Translations under genes and position numbers: made by a program
The notes under the pieces: generated by a model
What the model was told of the DNA's origin: nothing
What the model saw: only the letters and a program-made list of their open reading frames with translations
Databases searched by the model: none
Assembly: GCA_004555915.1 (NCBI GenBank)
Contig: SFJM01000001.1
Span: 62,001 to 126,000, forward strand
DNA length: 64,000 nt
Direction of reading: 5' to 3'
Source: Clostridiales bacterium
Lineage (GTDB): Bacteria > Bacillota > Clostridia > Oscillospirales > Butyricicoccaceae
Shown: positions 17,352 through 27,187 of the stretch, in pieces
How positions within the stretch are numbered: position 1 is the stretch's first letter
Layout of the letters: each line of letters starts with the position of its first letter

Positions 17352-18416
17352 ATGGAACACAGACATGGCGGGGATATTTATGCAGACGACCTGACAGCGG
17401 AGCCGCTGGATTTTTCCGCCAGCATCAATCCGCTGGGCATGCCGGAATCGGTGCGGCAGGCAGCCATGCAGGCGTTGGCCGGCTGTGTGCATTATCCTGA
17501 CCCACAATGCCGGCAGCTGCGCAGGGCCATTGCGGCACGGGAAGGGCTGGCACCGGGACAGGTATTCTGCGGCAATGGCGCGGCAGATGTGCTGTATCGT
17601 CTGCTGCTGGCGCTGCGGCCGAAAAAAATCCTGCTCACGGCACCGACCTTTTCGGAGTATGAGCAGGCAGCCGCACTGGCAGGCAGTACCATCATCCGGT
17701 TCCCGCTGCGGGAGGAGGATGGCTTTGCCATTCCCGAAGCCTTCTGGGATGCCGTCACACCGGAAACCGAACTGGTGATTGTGTGCAATCCAAATAACCC
17801 CACCGGACAGGTCACACCGAAATGGCTGGTGAAGAAAGGGATGGAACGCTGCAGGTCAGCCGGAGCACGGCTGCTGGTGGATGAGTGCTTCCATGATTTT
17901 CTTGATGAGCCGGAACGGATTGCCATGACAGACTGTGTGCCGGAAAACCATCATCTGATTTTGCTGCGGTCGTTTACCAAGATGTATGCCATGCCGGGCA
18001 TCCGGCTGGGATACTGCCTGTCCGCAGACACAGCATTGCTGGAACGGCTGTATGATATGGGTGCCCCCTGGTCTGTATCTGTGCTTGCCCAGGCGTGCGG
18101 TGTGGCGGCAGCACAGGATACAGTGTTCCCGGCACAGACACGGCAGTACATCACAAAACAGCGGCAGCAGCTGGGGGAGGGCTTGCAGGAGCTTGGCTTT
18201 ACCGTTCTGCCGGGACAGGCGAATTATCTGCTGTGCCGCATGGATGGTGTACCGGATCTGGTGCAGCAGCTGCGGGAACGGGGGATTTTAATCCGTTCCT
18301 GTGATACGTTTGCCGGGCTGGATGGCAACTGGTTCCGTATCGCAGTACGGACGGAAGCGGAACAATTTGTGCTGCTGCAGACACTCCGGCAGCTGGTACA
18401 GCAAAGAAAGGTGTAA
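17352..18416 (+). CDS. cobD: Threonine-phosphate decarboxylase CobD
   Basis: A 354-residue aminotransferase-fold PLP enzyme. It starts [13 protein letters not shown] and has [12 protein letters not shown] near the N terminus, [13 protein letters not shown], and [19 protein letters not shown] carrying the PLP lysine. These fit CobD, which decarboxylates L-threonine phosphate to (R)-1-amino-2-propanol phosphate. A histidinol-phosphate aminotransferase is the alternative fold relative, but the HGG N terminus and the position between cbiB and cbiP favour CobD. The longer open frame upstream overlaps cbiB and was trimmed to the ATG at 17352. Confidence 0.92.
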   Translation: MEHRHGGDIYADDLTAEPLDFSASINPLGMPESVRQAAMQALAGCVHYPDPQCRQLRRAIAAREGLAPGQVFCGNGAADVLYRLLLALRPKKILLTAPTFSEYEQAAALAGSTIIRFPLREEDGFAIPEAFWDAVTPETELVIVCNPNNPTGQVTPKWLVKKGMERCRSAGARLLVDECFHDFLDEPERIAMTDCVPENHHLILLRSFTKMYAMPGIRLGYCLSADTALLERLYDMGAPWSVSVLAQACGVAAAQDTVFPAQTRQYITKQRQQLGEGLQELGFTVLPGQANYLLCRMDGVPDLVQQLRERGILIRSCDTFAGLDGNWFRIAVRTEAEQFVLLQTLRQLVQQRKV

Positions 18417-18421
18417 AACAA

Positions 18422-19924
18422 ATGGCAAAGGTAATCATGGTGCAGGGCACCACATCCAACGCGGGCAAAAGCCTGACCGTTGCGGCATTGTGCCGGATTT
18501 TCCGGCAGGACGGCTTCAAAGCCGCACCGTTTAAATCCCAGAATATGGCGCTCAATTCGTTTATCACGGCGGACGGTGCGGAGATGGGCCGGGCACAGGT
18601 CATGCAGGCCGAGGCTGCCGGCATTGAACCGGATGTCCGCATGAACCCGATTTTGCTCAAGCCCACCAGTGACTGCGGCTCCCAGGTTATCGTCAACGGC
18701 AAAGTACGGGGCACCATGCCGGCAAAGGACTATTATCCCTATAAAAAACAGCTGATCCCTGACATTCTGGAGGCGTACCACAGCCTTGCCGCGGAATATG
18801 ATATCCTTGTCATCGAAGGCGCCGGTTCTCCGGCAGAAATCAACCTGCGGGAAAATGACATTGTCAATATGGGACTGGCGGAGCTGGTGGACGCACCGGT
18901 TTTGCTGGTGGGAGACATTGACCGGGGAGGCGTGTTTGCTTCGTTATACGGCACGGTAGCTTTATTACAGCCGGAGGAGCAGGCACGCATCAAGGGACTG
19001 ATTGTCAATAAATTCCGGGGCGATGTGAATATTTTAAAACCGGGACTGGATATGATGGAGCAGCGGCTGCATATCCCGTTTGTGGGTGTGGTGCCATATC
19101 TGCATCTGGATATTGACGATGAGGACAGCCTGTCCGAACGGCTGCAGGCGGGACAGCAGGCGGCATTGCTGGATATTGCGGTCATCCGTTTGCCGCGCAT
19201 TTCCAATTTTACGGATTTTGCCCCACTGGAACGCGTTCCCGGCGTGGCGGTGCGGTATATCACCCGGACGAATGAACTGAAAAATCCTGACCTGATTGTC
19301 ATCCCGGGCAGCAAGAATACCATGGATGACCTGAAATGGATGCGTCAGAACGGGCTGGAGGCTGCGGTGAAGCAATATGCGGCAGCAGGCAACCCGGTGT
19401 TTGGCATCTGCGGCGGCTATCAGATGATGGGATTGACGTTACACGACCCGGAAGGCGTGGAGGCAGGCGGCAGCATGGACGGCATGGGACTGCTGCCCAC
19501 CCATACCACCTTCTGTGCCGAAAAGACAACCACTCAGGTGCATGGTACCATCGGGCAGACTGATGGCATCCTGTCCGGCCTGTCCGGAACGGCATTTGAC
19601 GGCTATGAAATCCACATGGGAGAAACCACTTATACGGACGGCGCAAAGCCGCTGACAGCCATCACACGGGGCAGCACGCCGGTACAGGATGGTGCGGCAG
19701 CGGGCAGCTGCTATGGCACCTATGTCCATGGCATTTTTGACCGGGAAGCCGTGAGCAAGGCGCTGATTTCCGCTCTGATGGAACGCAAAGGCATTTCTGA
19801 CGCCGATGTGCAGACCTTCGATGCCGAAGCATATAAGCAGCAGCAATATGACCTGCTGGCGGATGCCGTGCGGCAGGCGCTGGATATGGATACCATTTAC
19901 CGTATATTGAACCGTGAGGTGTGA
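18422..19924 (+). CDS. cbiP: Cobyric acid synthase CbiP
   Basis: A 500-residue amidase that adds amide groups at b, d, e and g of the corrin. The N-terminal domain opens [19 protein letters not shown] with a P-loop, followed by [24 protein letters not shown] and [14 protein letters not shown] are typical. The C-terminal glutaminase has [11 protein letters not shown] with the nucleophilic cysteine, and [10 protein letters not shown]. It begins 5 bases after cobD, with AAGAAAGGTG upstream. Confidence 0.96.
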   Translation: MAKVIMVQGTTSNAGKSLTVAALCRIFRQDGFKAAPFKSQNMALNSFITADGAEMGRAQVMQAEAAGIEPDVRMNPILLKPTSDCGSQVIVNGKVRGTMPAKDYYPYKKQLIPDILEAYHSLAAEYDILVIEGAGSPAEINLRENDIVNMGLAELVDAPVLLVGDIDRGGVFASLYGTVALLQPEEQARIKGLIVNKFRGDVNILKPGLDMMEQRLHIPFVGVVPYLHLDIDDEDSLSERLQAGQQAALLDIAVIRLPRISNFTDFAPLERVPGVAVRYITRTNELKNPDLIVIPGSKNTMDDLKWMRQNGLEAAVKQYAAAGNPVFGICGGYQMMGLTLHDPEGVEAGGSMDGMGLLPTHTTFCAEKTTTQVHGTIGQTDGILSGLSGTAFDGYEIHMGETTYTDGAKPLTAITRGSTPVQDGAAAGSCYGTYVHGIFDREAVSKALISALMERKGISDADVQTFDAEAYKQQQYDLLADAVRQALDMDTIYRILNREV

Positions 19925-19925
19925 G

Positions 19926-20447
19926 ATGGAACTGGGTTTGATTCATATTTACTGCGGGGATGGCAAGGGCAAGACCACCTGTGCCTTCGGGCTGGCGCTG
20001 CGCTGTGCCGGAACCGGGGCAAGGGTGCGCATTGCGCAGTTCCTCAAGGGCGGGCCCACCGGAGAGGTAGAGGCAATGCGGCACCTGCCGAATGTGGAAA
20101 TCCTGCGTGCCAAGCAGGGAACAAAATTTACGTTTCAAATGGATGAAGCGGAACGGGAACAGGCGAAACGGGACCATATGGCATTGCTGGACAGCGCCTT
20201 TTCCGATACGGAGGGTCTGCGCATGCTGGTGCTGGATGAAATCATGGCAGCCTGCTCCTCGGGCATGGTGGAGGAAGCCCATCTGCTGGAACTGATCGGG
20301 AACAGGCCGGCACAGCTGGAGCTGGTCATGACAGGCCGGAATCCGTCCCCGCAGCTGCTTGCGCTGGCGGATTATGTGACAGAGATGAAAAAGGTGCGCC
20401 ACCCCTATGACAGGGGCATTGGGGCACGAAACGGAATCGAGAGGTAA
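19926..20447 (+). CDS. cobO: Cob(I)yrinic acid a,c-diamide adenosyltransferase (BtuR/CobO type)
   Basis: A 173-residue corrinoid adenosyltransferase of the BtuR/CobO family. It begins with IHIYCGDGKGKTTCAFGLALR, which contains the P-loop, and has MLVLDEIMAA and the ELVMTGRNP segment. It places the 5'-deoxyadenosyl group on cobalt(I). The ATG at 19926 lies one base after the cbiP stop, with GAGGTG in the cbiP tail as ribosome site. A GTG at 19914 is possible but would put extra residues before the conserved start. Confidence 0.93.
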   Translation: MELGLIHIYCGDGKGKTTCAFGLALRCAGTGARVRIAQFLKGGPTGEVEAMRHLPNVEILRAKQGTKFTFQMDEAEREQAKRDHMALLDSAFSDTEGLRMLVLDEIMAACSSGMVEEAHLLELIGNRPAQLELVMTGRNPSPQLLALADYVTEMKKVRHPYDRGIGARNGIER

Positions 20448-20450
20448 CAC

Positions 20451-21089
20451 ATGGATATGGAATATATGAAGCCTGCGGAGATTGAAAAACGCAGCTTTGA
20501 AATCATTACACAGGAGCTGGGTGACAGGCGCTTCCCGGAGGAAATCGCACCGGTGGTCAAGCGTGTCATCCATACCACAGCGGATTTTGACTATGCGGAT
20601 AACCTGATGTTTTCTCCCCATGCCGTGCGGCAGGCGCTGCAGGCCATTCAGGACGGCGCCCATATTGTCACGGATACCAATATGGCAAAATCCGGCATCA
20701 ACAAAAAAATACTGGCAAAATTCGGCGGGGAGGTACACTGCTTTGTTGCGGAGCCGGATGTGGCGGCTGAGGCAAAGCAGCGGGGCGTTACACGTTCCAC
20801 CGTTTCCATGGAGCGTGCGGCAAAGCTGGATGTACCGCTGATTTTCGCCATCGGCAATGCCCCTACTGCCCTGATCCAGCTGGAAAAGCTGATTGCAGCA
20901 GGGCAACTGAATCCGGAGCTGATAGTCGGCGTTCCGGTGGGCTTTGTGAATGTGGTGGAATCCAAGGAACGCATCATGCAGGCCGGTGTGCCGTACATCG
21001 TGGCACGGGGACGGAAGGGCGGCAGCAATGTGGCAGCTGCCATTGTCAATGCACTGCTGTACCAGCTGGTGCAGCGGGAAGGCTTTTAA
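20451..21089 (+). CDS. cbiC: Cobalt-precorrin-8 methylmutase CbiC
   Basis: A 212-residue enzyme moving the C11 methyl group to C12 to give cobyrinic acid. VIKRVIHTTADFDYA-like sequence at about residues 36-48 carries the catalytic histidine, and TDTNMAKSGINKK and GVPVGFVNVVESKE are CbiC signatures. It is the last gene of the run. Its TAA (21087-21089) overlaps the stop codon of the convergent gene on the - strand, and no terminator separates the two. Confidence 0.95.
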   Translation: MDMEYMKPAEIEKRSFEIITQELGDRRFPEEIAPVVKRVIHTTADFDYADNLMFSPHAVRQALQAIQDGAHIVTDTNMAKSGINKKILAKFGGEVHCFVAEPDVAAEAKQRGVTRSTVSMERAAKLDVPLIFAIGNAPTALIQLEKLIAAGQLNPELIVGVPVGFVNVVESKERIMQAGVPYIVARGRKGGSNVAAAIVNALLYQLVQREGF

Positions 21090-21403
21090 AGCCCGATTAA
21101 CAGGAAAATACCCGCAAGGATCAGCAGGTCATGGTCAATGCCATCCTCATCCTTCAGGAGGAAAAACAGAAGCAGCAGGACAATCAGGGTGTTTTCATCC
21201 AGAAGTCTGCCCAGACCGCCTTTGCTGTCTGAGCCGAGCAGCCTGCCGAACAGGGAAACCAGGTTACTGGTTTCCTTTTTTTGTGTATCGCACCGGTCAT
21301 CACGCCGGTCACAGGGTTGTGGTTTTTTCTCCCATGGCGGGGGATCGCAGGGCGCATGGGAGGGCTTTTCTTCTGATTTGTTTTGCAGATAGTGGTTATA
21401 CAT
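21086..21403 (-). CDS. Small membrane protein of unknown function
   Basis: A 105-residue protein. Its N-terminal half is polar, proline-rich and charged. Its C-terminal third has two hydrophobic stretches (LIVLLLLFFLLKDEDG and LLILAGIFLLIGL) separated by an acidic turn. I do not recognise a family with confidence; proteins with such leucine-rich tails and acidic linkers occur in spore-forming Clostridia. It starts with TAC/ATG context AGGAGGTGTAG in front and is the last of three closely packed - strand genes. Its stop overlaps that of cbiC. Confidence 0.6.
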   Translation of the reverse strand: MYNHYLQNKSEEKPSHAPCDPPPWEKKPQPCDRRDDRCDTQKKETSNLVSLFGRLLGSDSKGGLGRLLDENTLIVLLLLFFLLKDEDGIDHDLLILAGIFLLIGL

Positions 21404-21406
21404 GGA

Positions 21407-21766
21407 CTACACCTCCTGTTGGCCGGACTGCAGCAGAAGGGCCTGCGCAGCCTTTGCCATCTGTGCCATGGATATTATATGCTCTGCATGGTCAATCTGT
21501 GCACAGGTAACGGAGGAAAGGAAGGGACGCAGCGCATCCAGCAGCTGCTGTTTGGCCGGATTGCATGGCGTATGCCCGCTCTGTGAAATGGTGGAGATCA
21601 CAGGAAGAAGGCGGGTTAACAGTTCGTCTGACGGCCCGGAGGAGGATTCCTGGGACGGCGGGGAAGGGGAGCCGGATTGCTGCATCAGCTCGGAGGCAAT
21701 ACCGGCAATTTTCTGCATGGTATCCGGATCCTGCAGCAGGGAGGAAAACAGGTCAGCAGATTCCAA
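21407..21766 (-). CDS. Small protein of unknown function
   Basis: A 119-residue protein with amphipathic helices at both ends and a serine/proline-rich linker at about residues 31-46. No catalytic motif, signal peptide or membrane segment is visible. It lies three bases before the next gene and eight bases after the previous one, so the three genes are almost certainly co-transcribed. The repeated helical, glutamine- and alanine-rich character is shared with the 94-residue neighbour. Confidence 0.55.
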   Translation of the reverse strand: MESADLFSSLLQDPDTMQKIAGIASELMQQSGSPSPPSQESSSGPSDELLTRLLPVISTISQSGHTPCNPAKQQLLDALRPFLSSVTCAQIDHAEHIISMAQMAKAAQALLLQSGQQEV

Positions 21767-21773
21767 GGCTGTG

Positions 21774-22058
21774 TCACCGTCCCATCAGCTTTGACAGCTG
21801 TGCGGCAAGCCGTGCACCCTCCGGGGTACGCATCAGGCTTTGAATGGACTTCTTTGCCCCATCCAGATCTCCGGACTGTGCCAGCCGTGCAGCCTGTTCC
21901 AGAGAGCTGCTGTGGCTGCGCAGAATGTTCTGGGCAGTCTGCTGTCCCTGCTGGGTCTGCATGGCAGCACGTATGCGTTCTGCAGCCTGTGCCGCTTCCG
22001 GACTCATGGACTGGCGGGACAAATTGCGGAGCAGGCGTTCCATCTCTTGCTGTTGCAT
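21774..22058 (-). CDS. Small helical protein of unknown function
   Basis: A 94-residue, glutamine- and alanine-rich, probably all-helical protein with no cysteine. It starts MQQQEMERLLRNLSRQSMS and has a clear AGGAGGTCG ribosome site about 7 bases before the ATG. It is the first of the three-gene - strand unit and faces the phosphodiesterase gene across a 168-base divergent gap. Function unknown. Confidence 0.6.
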   Translation of the reverse strand: MQQQEMERLLRNLSRQSMSPEAAQAAERIRAAMQTQQGQQTAQNILRSHSSSLEQAARLAQSGDLDGAKKSIQSLMRTPEGARLAAQLSKLMGR

Positions 22059-22160
22059 AAAAACGACCTCCTGTATCGGAAAACGTCACAGCGGCAATGG
22101 GGCGGTCTGCCCACCACTGTGCTACAATGCAATATACGCGGGGGGGATTGTAATTGTTCT

Positions 22161-22189
22161 TTGACTTTCTGAAAAAAATAGTGTATAGT
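22161..22189 (+). promoter_or_regulatory. Sigma-A type promoter for the phosphodiesterase gene
   Basis: TTGACT at 22161-22166 and TATAGT at 22184-22189 are separated by 17 bases. The start codon lies 38 bases beyond the -10 box. A run of seven Gs precedes it at 22140-22146. Confidence 0.7.
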
Positions 22190-22226
22190 CATGGGAGTAA
22201 AACAGGTTACGCTGAGGGGATAAAAT

Positions 22227-22745
22227 ATGAAGCTGATTGTGTTTTCTGACTCGCATCATGCAAACATCACCGATATGCTGGCAATTATTGACGAAGAGAA
22301 GCCGGATGCGGTGTTACATCTGGGAGATTTGACAGCAGATGTTGATGACATCCGGTGTGTTTTTCCGGATCTGCATGTTTATCATGTCCGTGGCAATAAC
22401 GACTGGAATGTGGAAAATGTAAAAGACAGTCTGATTGTCAATGCCGGTCCGGCACACATTTTCATCACCCATGGACATTTGTATGGCGTACGGCGCAATA
22501 CCCGTGCACTGGAAGAGGCGGCAAGACGGAATGGCTGCAATGTGGCCTTATATGGACACACGCACAAAGCGGAAATTACCCGGAAAAAGGACATGCTGAT
22601 TGCCAATCCGGGCAGCATCAGTATGCCGTATTCATCGGCTCCGCCATCGTATTTGCGGCTGAATATCCGAAAGGACCAGGTCGAGCCGGAGCTGGTCTAT
22701 CTGGAACGACAGAAGAGCTATACACACTGGTTCGGCAGCATCTGA
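22227..22745 (+). CDS. YfcE/MJ0936-family metallophosphodiesterase
   Basis: A 172-residue calcineurin-like phosphodiesterase. Metal-binding motifs are in order: FSDSHH near the N terminus, LHLGDLTADVDD, VRGNNDW, FITHGHLYG and LYGHTHKAEI. This matches the small YfcE/MJ0936 family that hydrolyses phosphodiester bonds in vitro; the natural substrate is not settled. It has its own promoter, and coaX follows after a 114-base gap without an obvious terminator. Confidence 0.85.
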   Translation: MKLIVFSDSHHANITDMLAIIDEEKPDAVLHLGDLTADVDDIRCVFPDLHVYHVRGNNDWNVENVKDSLIVNAGPAHIFITHGHLYGVRRNTRALEEAARRNGCNVALYGHTHKAEITRKKDMLIANPGSISMPYSSAPPSYLRLNIRKDQVEPELVYLERQKSYTHWFGSI

Positions 22746-22859
22746 ATCATCCAATCCTGTGATGATTTTTGCAAATGCGGGCAGGTGTATCGCTTTGGTG
22801 AGTGGTTCATCTTCAGATGCCGCCTGAACAGCACGACAGAAGAAAAGAGGAAACAAACT

Positions 22860-23696
22860 ATGTTACTGGCCATTGACGTTGGCAATACCAATACGGTTTT
22901 TGGCATTTATCGGGATAAGGAACTGATCGGCAGCTTCCGTCTGTCCACAACAGCGGAACGCACGTCGGATGAAATTGGTATGCAGATTCACATGTATTAT
23001 ACCTTCCTTGGTCTGCAGATTTCGGATACAAAGGCAGTGATCGTGGCATCGGTTGTTCCGCCGGTCATGTATACACTGATTAACGCAATCCGCAAATATG
23101 TGGGGGTACGTCCGCTGGTTGTGGGCAAGGATGTGGATACCGGACTGAAAAACTGCTATGACAACCCGAAGGAGGTTGGTATTGACCGTCTGGTCAATGC
23201 GGTTTCCGCTGTTAAAAAGTATGGCTGTCCGCTGATTATCATTGATATCGGCACGGCAACCACCTTTGATGTGATTGATGCAGAGGGTGCATATCGCGGC
23301 GGCGCGATTTTCCCGGGCATCAAGGTTGCCATGGAAGCCCTGTTCCAGAAGGCTTCCAAGCTGCCACGGGTGGATATTGTCCGTCCGGAAAAGGCAATCG
23401 GCACCAATACAGTCATGAGCATGCAGTCCGGTGCGGTACGGGGCTATGCCGGTGCCATTCAGGGTATTGTCCGTGAGATGATGGAGGAAATCGGCGGAAC
23501 TTGCCGGGTTGTAGCAACCGGCGGCATGGGACGCATGATGGCAGAATACTGCGATACCATCACGGATGTGGACGCAAACCTGACGCTGACCGGACTCCGG
23601 ATGATCTATGAAGCCAACCGGGACAAGTTCGATGCGGTGGAGCCCGTCGGTCCGCTGGTGGTTTCCGCAGAGGAAGAAGTAAGCGGACAGCTGTAA
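22860..23696 (+). CDS. coaX: Type III pantothenate kinase
   Basis: A 278-residue kinase that phosphorylates pantothenate in the first step of coenzyme A synthesis. It begins MLLAIDVGNTNTVFGIY, the ASKHA phosphate loop, and has GIDRLVNAVSAV, IIDIGTATTFDVID and GGAIFPGIKVAMEAL. The ATG at 22860 fits the family start and has AAAGAGGAAA upstream; the longer upstream frame lacks any conserved sequence. A strong terminator follows at 23712. Confidence 0.95.
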   Translation: MLLAIDVGNTNTVFGIYRDKELIGSFRLSTTAERTSDEIGMQIHMYYTFLGLQISDTKAVIVASVVPPVMYTLINAIRKYVGVRPLVVGKDVDTGLKNCYDNPKEVGIDRLVNAVSAVKKYGCPLIIIDIGTATTFDVIDAEGAYRGGAIFPGIKVAMEALFQKASKLPRVDIVRPEKAIGTNTVMSMQSGAVRGYAGAIQGIVREMMEEIGGTCRVVATGGMGRMMAEYCDTITDVDANLTLTGLRMIYEANRDKFDAVEPVGPLVVSAEEEVSGQL

Positions 23697-23711
23697 AACA
23701 GGAAAAAATGA

Positions 23712-23742
23712 GGGCTGGTACCGGATGGTATCAGCCCTTTTT
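23712..23742 (+). terminator. Intrinsic terminator after coaX
   Basis: GGGCTGGTACC at 23712-23722 pairs with GGTATCAGCCC at 23727-23737 and is followed by five Ts. The opposite strand also has a T-rich run, so it may serve the convergent nth gene too. Confidence 0.85.
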
Positions 23743-23756
23743 GCATGCGTGTTGTT

Positions 23757-24401
23757 TTATTCTTTTTCACCGGAACCGGTGGCACAGATTTCCCTGAGAC
23801 AGCATTTGTCACAGTATGGCTTGCGGGCCGTGCATACATCCCGGCCATGCAGCACCAGCCGGTGGCAGAAGTCACTGGAAGCCTCCGGCGGCACAATCGG
23901 GCGCAGCGCCTTTTCCACCTTGCCCGGTTCCTTGATGCCGTCTACCAGACCGATACGGTTGGCGAGCCGGATACAATGGGTATCGGTGACAATGGCAGGC
24001 TTGCCGTACAGGTCACCCAGAATCAGGTTGGCGGTCTTGCGTCCCACGCCAGGGATTTTGAGCAGCTCTGCCATGGTTCCCGGTACTTTTCCCTCATGAT
24101 TGTCCAGCAGATACTGGGCCGCAGCATGCAGGTCACGGGCTTTGGTTTTACCCAGACCACAGGGACGGATCACGGCTTCAATTTCCTCCGGCTCCGCCTG
24201 GGCAAAGGCTTCCAGGGAAGGGAAGATACGGTACAGATCCTGGGTGACAATATTCACCCGTTTGTCCGTACACTGGGCAGACAGCCGGGTGGCAAACAGC
24301 AGTTCATAATCCTTTTGATATTGCAGGGCACAGATGGCATCCGGATATTCCTGTTCAAGCAGTCGGACGGCAGCTTCCGCCCGTTCCTTTGGTGTCAACA
24401 T
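23757..24401 (-). CDS. nth: Endonuclease III (DNA glycosylase/AP lyase)
   Basis: A 214-residue HhH-GPD glycosylase for oxidised pyrimidines. It has the helix-hairpin-helix LLKIPGVGRKTANLI with the catalytic lysine, VDTHCIRLANR with the catalytic aspartate, and the C-terminal iron-sulfur loop C-x6-C-x2-C-x5-C. The ATG at 24401 was chosen because it gives the family N terminus and has AAAGGAG upstream; the open frame extends 51 codons further without conserved sequence. Confidence 0.94.
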   Translation of the reverse strand: MLTPKERAEAAVRLLEQEYPDAICALQYQKDYELLFATRLSAQCTDKRVNIVTQDLYRIFPSLEAFAQAEPEEIEAVIRPCGLGKTKARDLHAAAQYLLDNHEGKVPGTMAELLKIPGVGRKTANLILGDLYGKPAIVTDTHCIRLANRIGLVDGIKEPGKVEKALRPIVPPEASSDFCHRLVLHGRDVCTARKPYCDKCCLREICATGSGEKE

Positions 24402-24548
24402 GGTATAAAACTCCTTTGAAAATTGGTCAAGAGATAAAAAAATTTTTATGTCCATACCATTGTAACACAAATAGTGCACAAAAAAACAGAATTTTCCCCA
24501 GAATTTTGATGCATGTAAGGGAAAAAAAGCGGGGAGGGCAAATGTGCC

Positions 24549-24577
24549 TTGCAAAATTGCCGAAATCCTGCTTTAAT
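24549..24577 (+). promoter_or_regulatory. Possible promoter upstream of glyA
   Basis: TTGCAA at 24549-24554 and TTTAAT at 24572-24577 have a 17-base spacer. A second possible -10, TATGAT at 24594-24599, lies downstream. Either would leave a leader of roughly 60-85 bases before glyA. No riboswitch fold was recognised here. Confidence 0.4.
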
Positions 24578-24665
24578 TAGAGAAGCAGTAGTGTATGATT
24601 TGCTGCTAATGAAACATCGTTTTGAAATTCAGACTGTAATGTCATGTATGGAGGATTTTGTAGCA

Positions 24666-25922
24666 ATGGCAGAAGCAAAAAGAATTGAAGAAAATATTGC
24701 ATTTATTACCAGCATGGATCCGGAACTGGGTGAGGCAATTCAGAAGGAATATGCCCGTCAGTGCCGCAATATCGAGCTGATTGCATCCGAGAACATTGTT
24801 TCTCCTGCTGTTATGGCAGCTATGGGCACTGTGCTGACCAATAAGTACGCAGAAGGTTATCCGGGAAAGCGTTACTATGGCGGCTGTGAGTGTGTTGATA
24901 TTGCAGAAAATCTGGCAATTGAACGCGTATGCAAGCTGTTTGGTGCAAAGTTCGCCAATGTGCAGCCGCATTCCGGTGCACAGGCAAACATGGCAGTTTA
25001 TCAGGCACTGTGCCAGCCGGGCGATACCGTCCTGGGCATGAGCCTGGATAACGGCGGTCATCTGACCCATGGTTCTCCGGCAAACCAGTCCGGTAAGCTG
25101 TACAACATGGTTGCTTACGGCGTAGATGACAACGGTTATATTGATTATGAGGATGTTCGTCAGAAGGCACTGGAGAACAAGCCGAAGATGATTATTGCAG
25201 GCGCTTCCGCATATCCGCGTGCCATCCAGTTCGACAAGTTCGCTGAGATTGCAAAGGAAGTCGGCGCATACCTGTTCGTGGATATGGCACATATCGCAGG
25301 TCTGGTAGCTGCAGGCGAGCATCAGAATCCGATGGAATATGCAGATGTTGTTACCACCACCACCCATAAGACCCTGCGTGGCCCGCGTGGCGGCTGCATC
25401 CTGACCAATGATGAGGCTCTGGCAAAGAAGCTGAACTCCGCTATCTTCCCGGGCACCCAGGGCGGCCCGCTGATGCATGTCATCGCTGCCAAGGCAGTAT
25501 GCTTCGGTGAAGCACTGCAGCCGGAATTCAAGGAATATCAGGCACAGATCCGCAAGAATGCACAGGCTCTGGCAGAGGGCCTGACCAAGCGTGGTGTAAA
25601 TCTGGTTTCCGGCGGTACCGACAACCATCTGATGCTGGTTGACCTGCGCGGCACCGGTATCACCGGCAAGGAACTGCAGAACCGTCTGGATGAAGTCAAT
25701 ATCACTGCAAACAAGAACACCGTTCCGAATGAGCCGCTGAGCCCGTTCGTTACCTCCGGTGTACGTCTGGGTACCCCGGCTGTTACCACCCGCGGCTTCA
25801 AGGAGCCGGAGATGGACAAGATCGCAGGCTTCATTGCTGATGCAATCTTTGACTTTGAGAACAAGGCAGATGCAATCCGTGCAGGCGTTGCAGAAATCTG
25901 CCAGCGTTTCCCGCTGTACTAA
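24666..25922 (+). CDS. glyA: Serine hydroxymethyltransferase
   Basis: A 418-residue PLP enzyme converting serine and tetrahydrofolate to glycine and methylene-tetrahydrofolate. [33 protein letters not shown] and [15 protein letters not shown] with the PLP lysine are all present. The ATG at 24666 has GGAGG at 24650-24654, and the protein then begins just before the conserved region. Codon use is strongly biased (CTG, GGC, AAG), as in highly expressed genes. rarA follows after 17 bases. Confidence 0.96.
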   Translation: MAEAKRIEENIAFITSMDPELGEAIQKEYARQCRNIELIASENIVSPAVMAAMGTVLTNKYAEGYPGKRYYGGCECVDIAENLAIERVCKLFGAKFANVQPHSGAQANMAVYQALCQPGDTVLGMSLDNGGHLTHGSPANQSGKLYNMVAYGVDDNGYIDYEDVRQKALENKPKMIIAGASAYPRAIQFDKFAEIAKEVGAYLFVDMAHIAGLVAAGEHQNPMEYADVVTTTTHKTLRGPRGGCILTNDEALAKKLNSAIFPGTQGGPLMHVIAAKAVCFGEALQPEFKEYQAQIRKNAQALAEGLTKRGVNLVSGGTDNHLMLVDLRGTGITGKELQNRLDEVNITANKNTVPNEPLSPFVTSGVRLGTPAVTTRGFKEPEMDKIAGFIADAIFDFENKADAIRAGVAEICQRFPLY

Positions 25923-25939
25923 GTTAGAAATTTATTGAT

Positions 25940-27187
25940 ATGAAATTTCAGCCTCTGGCCGACCGTATCCGCCCAACCACACTGGGCGATGTGGTTGGCC
26001 AGCCGCATATTCTGGGAAAATCCGGCCTGCTGCGCCGGATGATTGAAAGCGGCAACACACCCAATATGATATTCTATGGTCCATCCGGTGTGGGAAAAAC
26101 CACGGTTGCGTCCATTATTGCCAGCCAGACCGACCGGAAATTATACCGGCTCAATGCAACTACGGCATCCATTGCGGATATCAAGAAGATTTTCGATGAG
26201 CTGGGAACCCTGATGGCACCCAATGGCGCACTGGTTTACCTGGATGAGATTCAGTATTTTAATAGAAAGCAGCAGCAGTCCCTGCTGGAATTTATTGAAG
26301 ACGGACGCATTACACTGATTGCTTCCACCACGGAAAATCCGTATTTTTATGTCTATAATGCGATTTTAAGCCGGTGTACCGTGTTTGAATTTCGACCGGT
26401 GGAGGCAAAGGATGTGGAACCGGCTGTCCGCCGTGCCTTCCGTCTGGCCAATCCGGCACTGGAGGTGCCGGATGCAGTTTGTGCCCATGTGGCAGCAGCC
26501 TGCGGCGGAGATGTCCGCAAGGCAATGAATGCGGTAGAGCTGCTGGCAGCGTCCGCACGAAATGATACGGTCACACTGGAAGACGCACAGCAGGCAGCAC
26601 AGCGTTCCAGCATGCGGTATGACCGGGATGGGGACCAGCATTATGACATTCTGTCCGGTTTCCAGAAATCCATACGGGGTTCGGACCCGGATGCGGCAGT
26701 GCATTATCTGGCCCGCCTGCTGGAAGCAGGGGATATGATTTCTGCCTGCCGCCGCCTGATGGTGATTGCGGCAGAGGACGTGGGACTTGCCTATCCGCCG
26801 GCATTGCAGATTGTCAAAGCCTGTGTGGATATGGCCAATCAGCTGGGCATGCCGGAGGCACGGATTCCGCTGGCAGATGCGGCGATTTTACTGGCAACCG
26901 CACCGAAGTCTAACAGCGGCATTACCGCCATAGATGCGGCGCTGGCGGATATTCGCGCGGGGAAATCCGGTGAGGTACCCGCATATCTGAAGGATGCGCA
27001 TTATGCCGGCGCGGCAAAGCTGGGACGGGGTCTGACTTATCAGTTCCCCCATGATTATCCGTATCATTGGGTGGAACAGCAATATCTGCCGGACACCCTG
27101 AAGGATGCACAGTATTATATCTACGGTGACAACAAGACCGAACAGCGGGCCAAAGCGTACTGGGATGCGGTAAAGGGTGTAAAATAA
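25940..27187 (+). CDS. rarA: Replication-associated recombination protein A (RarA/MgsA)
   Basis: A 415-residue AAA+ ATPase related to clamp-loader subunits and acting at stalled replication forks. It starts LADRIRPTTLGDVVGQPHILG and has the Walker A FYGPSGVGKTTVAS, Walker B LVYLDEIQYFN and the sensor ASTTENPYF. The C-terminal part (MIAAEDVGLAYP-like, then TYQFPHDYPYHWVEQQYLP) is family-specific. The ribosome site before the ATG is weak, so translation may be coupled to glyA 17 bases upstream. Confidence 0.93.
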   Translation: MKFQPLADRIRPTTLGDVVGQPHILGKSGLLRRMIESGNTPNMIFYGPSGVGKTTVASIIASQTDRKLYRLNATTASIADIKKIFDELGTLMAPNGALVYLDEIQYFNRKQQQSLLEFIEDGRITLIASTTENPYFYVYNAILSRCTVFEFRPVEAKDVEPAVRRAFRLANPALEVPDAVCAHVAAACGGDVRKAMNAVELLAASARNDTVTLEDAQQAAQRSSMRYDRDGDQHYDILSGFQKSIRGSDPDAAVHYLARLLEAGDMISACRRLMVIAAEDVGLAYPPALQIVKACVDMANQLGMPEARIPLADAAILLATAPKSNSGITAIDAALADIRAGKSGEVPAYLKDAHYAGAAKLGRGLTYQFPHDYPYHWVEQQYLPDTLKDAQYYIYGDNKTEQRAKAYWDAVKGVK

